From: Bacteroidales bacterium
GTDB taxonomy: Bacteria > Bacteroidota > Bacteroidia > Bacteroidales > UBA932
Length of the DNA: 6,067 bases
Direction: 5' to 3'
NCBI GenBank assembly: GCA_017554135.1
Contig: JAFZIX010000237.1
Span: forward strand, 1 to 6,067
Positions 5,261 through 6,067 of this stretch are shown here, in pieces (the stretch's first letter is position 1; each line of letters starts with the position of its first letter). Position numbers and translations under genes: made by a program. The notes below the pieces were generated by a model. That model did not search any database and was not told where the DNA came from. It was given only the letters and a program-made list of their open reading frames with translations.

Positions 5261-5550
5261 TTTCCGTGATAATTAACGATTTCTATAATAACCACCTTGC
5301 TTTCAGGCTCATATTTAAAAATAAGCCTGTATGGCTGGTCCAAACTGCAAGCCCATTCACCAGCCCTGTCTCCTTTCAAGGAATGGAAATGTCCAGGATA
5401 CCGCCACAATTTTTCCAAACCATCCACAGACTTCAGTATCTTGATTCTGGTTCTAATAAGTTTTGCACGAATTGGCCCATACACCCGTTCAAGCCCTCCG
5501 ACCTCCAGAAACAGTTTCTCAAAACCAGCATCTTTAAACAACACCTCCAT
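5257..5550 (-). CDS. higB: HigB/RelE-superfamily toxin
   Basis: A 97-residue protein with the RelE/ParE fold of HigB toxins, which cut mRNA on the ribosome. The pattern is clear: an N-terminal helix pair, L-E-K-L-W-R-Y-P-G-H-F-H-S-L-K-G-D-R (45-62), then G-E-W-A-C-S-L-D-Q-P-Y-R-L-I-F (64-78) and a final strand V-V-I-I-E-I-V-N-Y-H-G-K (86-97). Basic and polar residues Lys59, Arg62, Arg75 and His95 sit where the active site of this family lies. It comes first in the operon, with the antitoxin second, the normal order for higBA. The stop overlaps the antitoxin start as ATGA (5257-5260). It is read from the promoter at 5576-5606, with a leader of about 20 bases. AT-rich, in contrast to the genes on each side of the operon. 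Confidence 0.9.
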   Translation of the reverse strand: MEVLFKDAGFEKLFLEVGGLERVYGPIRAKLIRTRIKILKSVDGLEKLWRYPGHFHSLKGDRAGEWACSLDQPYRLIFKYEPESKVVIIEIVNYHGK

Positions 5551-5561
5551 ATCTCTTGATG

Positions 5562-5591
5562 TTTTTAATTAACCACAAAGTTAATCAAAAA
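5562..5591 (-). promoter_or_regulatory. Long palindrome, candidate HigA operator
   Basis: Two 12-bp arms, 5562-5573 and 5580-5591, are inverted copies at 11 of 12 positions (TTTTTAATTAAC against GTTAATCAAAAA) around a 6-base centre. The -7 box at 5576-5583 lies across the centre and the start of one arm. The higBA promoter is therefore buried in the palindrome, as expected for an operator bound by the HTH domain of the antitoxin. Confidence 0.65.
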
Positions 5592-5606
5592 ATACAAACA
5601 ATCAAA
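5576..5606 (-). promoter_or_regulatory. Bacteroidetes-type promoter of higBA
   Basis: On the minus strand TTTG (5606-5603), a 19-base spacer and TAACTTTG (5583-5576) match the Bacteroidetes consensus. The start of transcription should fall near 5570, giving a leader of about 20 bases before the higB ATG at 5550. The -33 box overlaps the T-run of the preceding terminator. Confidence 0.75.
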
Positions 5607-5628
5607 AAAACCTCCGAAATCGGAGGTT
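5604..5628 (-). terminator. Intrinsic terminator of the gene at 5653
   Basis: Read on the minus strand, AACCTCCG pairs with CGGAGGTT around an ATTT loop, and the stem runs straight into a T tract (seven A on the plus strand at 5604-5610). It lies 25 bp after the stop of the - strand gene ending at 5653 and separates it from higBA. On the plus strand the hairpin has no T tract after it, so it acts in one direction. Confidence 0.85.
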
Positions 5629-5652
5629 GACCATTGGGATAAGAGTTAATAG

Positions 5653-6067
5653 TTACTTTCCTACCAACCCCTCCACCAACTCCATCATCCTCGCGAAGAC
5701 TTCGGTCTGGGGGTAGTGGGTGCCGGCAGGGTCGGAGACAACTAGGTCGAAGGGTTCGCCGGGGAGTTGCTCGCGGCCGATCTTGAAGCAGGCGCGGCTG
5801 CGGCGTACCACGTATTCCAGACGCCAGTCGCACCCGGGCACCAGCGATAGCAGCACCTGTGTGTTGCGGTAGGCGCGGATGCATTTTTTCGGAAGGACAG
5901 GAACCACAATCAACTGTATTCCTTTGAGGGCGAAGTACTCCTTCACCTTCTCCGCCGCCGCCTCCGCATCGGGCGCGCCGGCATCCAGCAGCACCGTCAC
6001 CTGGGAGATATCCTCCAGGCGCATGAGCGAGGTGGGCACCTTGCTGCCGAGCCAGTGCAGGGCGATA
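5653..6067 (-). CDS. Unrecognised Bacteroidota protein, 5' end missing
   Basis: The frame is open to the right edge with no stop, and the residues before the GTG at 6039 (I-A-L-H-W-L-G-S-K-V) read as normal protein, so the true start is outside. About 137 C-terminal residues are visible. The sequence alternates hydrophobic strands and helices: I-S-Q-V-T-V-L-L-D-A-G, then a helix A-E-A-A-A-E-K-V-K-E-Y-F, then I-Q-L-I-V-V-P-V-L, and later ACFKIGR, PFDLVVSD and a final helix MMELVEGLVG. There is no signal peptide, membrane segment or catalytic motif in the visible part. The order FKIGR ... FDLVV ... C-terminal helix reminds me of the small Bacteroidales family DUF6913, but that is a memory-based and weak match. 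GC-rich like the backbone. It is followed by the terminator at 5604-5628. Confidence 0.8.
   Translation of the reverse strand, partial: IALHWLGSKVPTSLMRLEDISQVTVLLDAGAPDAEAAAEKVKEYFALKGIQLIVVPVLPKKCIRAYRNTQVLLSLVPGCDWRLEYVVRRSRACFKIGREQLPGEPFDLVVSDPAGTHYPQTEVFARMMELVEGLVGK

Noticed and set aside
6037..6039. GTG as start of the right-edge gene
   Set aside because: The frame continues upstream to the window edge with protein-like residues, so the gene is simply cut by the window.

Overview
The window reads as a chromosomal segment from a Bacteroidota bacterium, most likely Bacteroidales. The main evidence is promoters of the Bacteroidetes type (TTTG, about 19-20 bp, then TAnnTTTG) in front of several genes, the lack of clear Shine-Dalgarno sites, and the look of the proteins. 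The backbone is GC-rich (bases 481-540 are 70% G+C by hand count), which would suit a high-GC gut lineage such as Alistipes/Rikenellaceae. That genus-level guess is weak.

Layout from left to right: (1) the 3' two thirds of a comM/yifB AAA+ ATPase gene, cut by the left edge; (2) a compact AT-rich hicAB toxin-antitoxin (TA) unit, bracketed by a perfect 28-bp direct repeat of the end of comM (941-968 and 1606-1633); (3) a second AT-rich TA operon, a ribbon-helix-helix antitoxin plus a PIN-domain toxin (vapBC type); (4) a GC-rich three-gene operon on the + strand: a small integral membrane protein (COG2426 / small multidrug export family), a PPC/DUF296 protein and a PfkB-family sugar kinase; (5) convergent to it, on the - strand, a third AT-rich TA operon with a HigB/RelE-type toxin and a HigA-type antitoxin fused to an ImmA/IrrE-like zinc protease domain; (6) an intrinsic terminator and the 3' part of a GC-rich - strand gene of unknown function that runs off the right edge.

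Three different type II TA modules thus sit within about 4.6 kb, between GC-rich housekeeping genes. All three have the same 4-bp ATGA overlap between their two genes, and all three have a recognisable promoter whose -7 element is overlapped by an inverted repeat. These repeats are good candidates for autoregulatory operators. The most unusual feature is the hicAB unit. It runs from promoter to stop codon in 637 bp and lies exactly between two copies of the comM 3' end, so comM stays intact. This looks like insertion of a minimal TA cassette at a recombination site at the end of comM, with no recombinase gene on the cassette. No CRISPR array, rRNA, tRNA, insertion sequence or origin was seen, and no stretch longer than about 300 bases lacks a gene.
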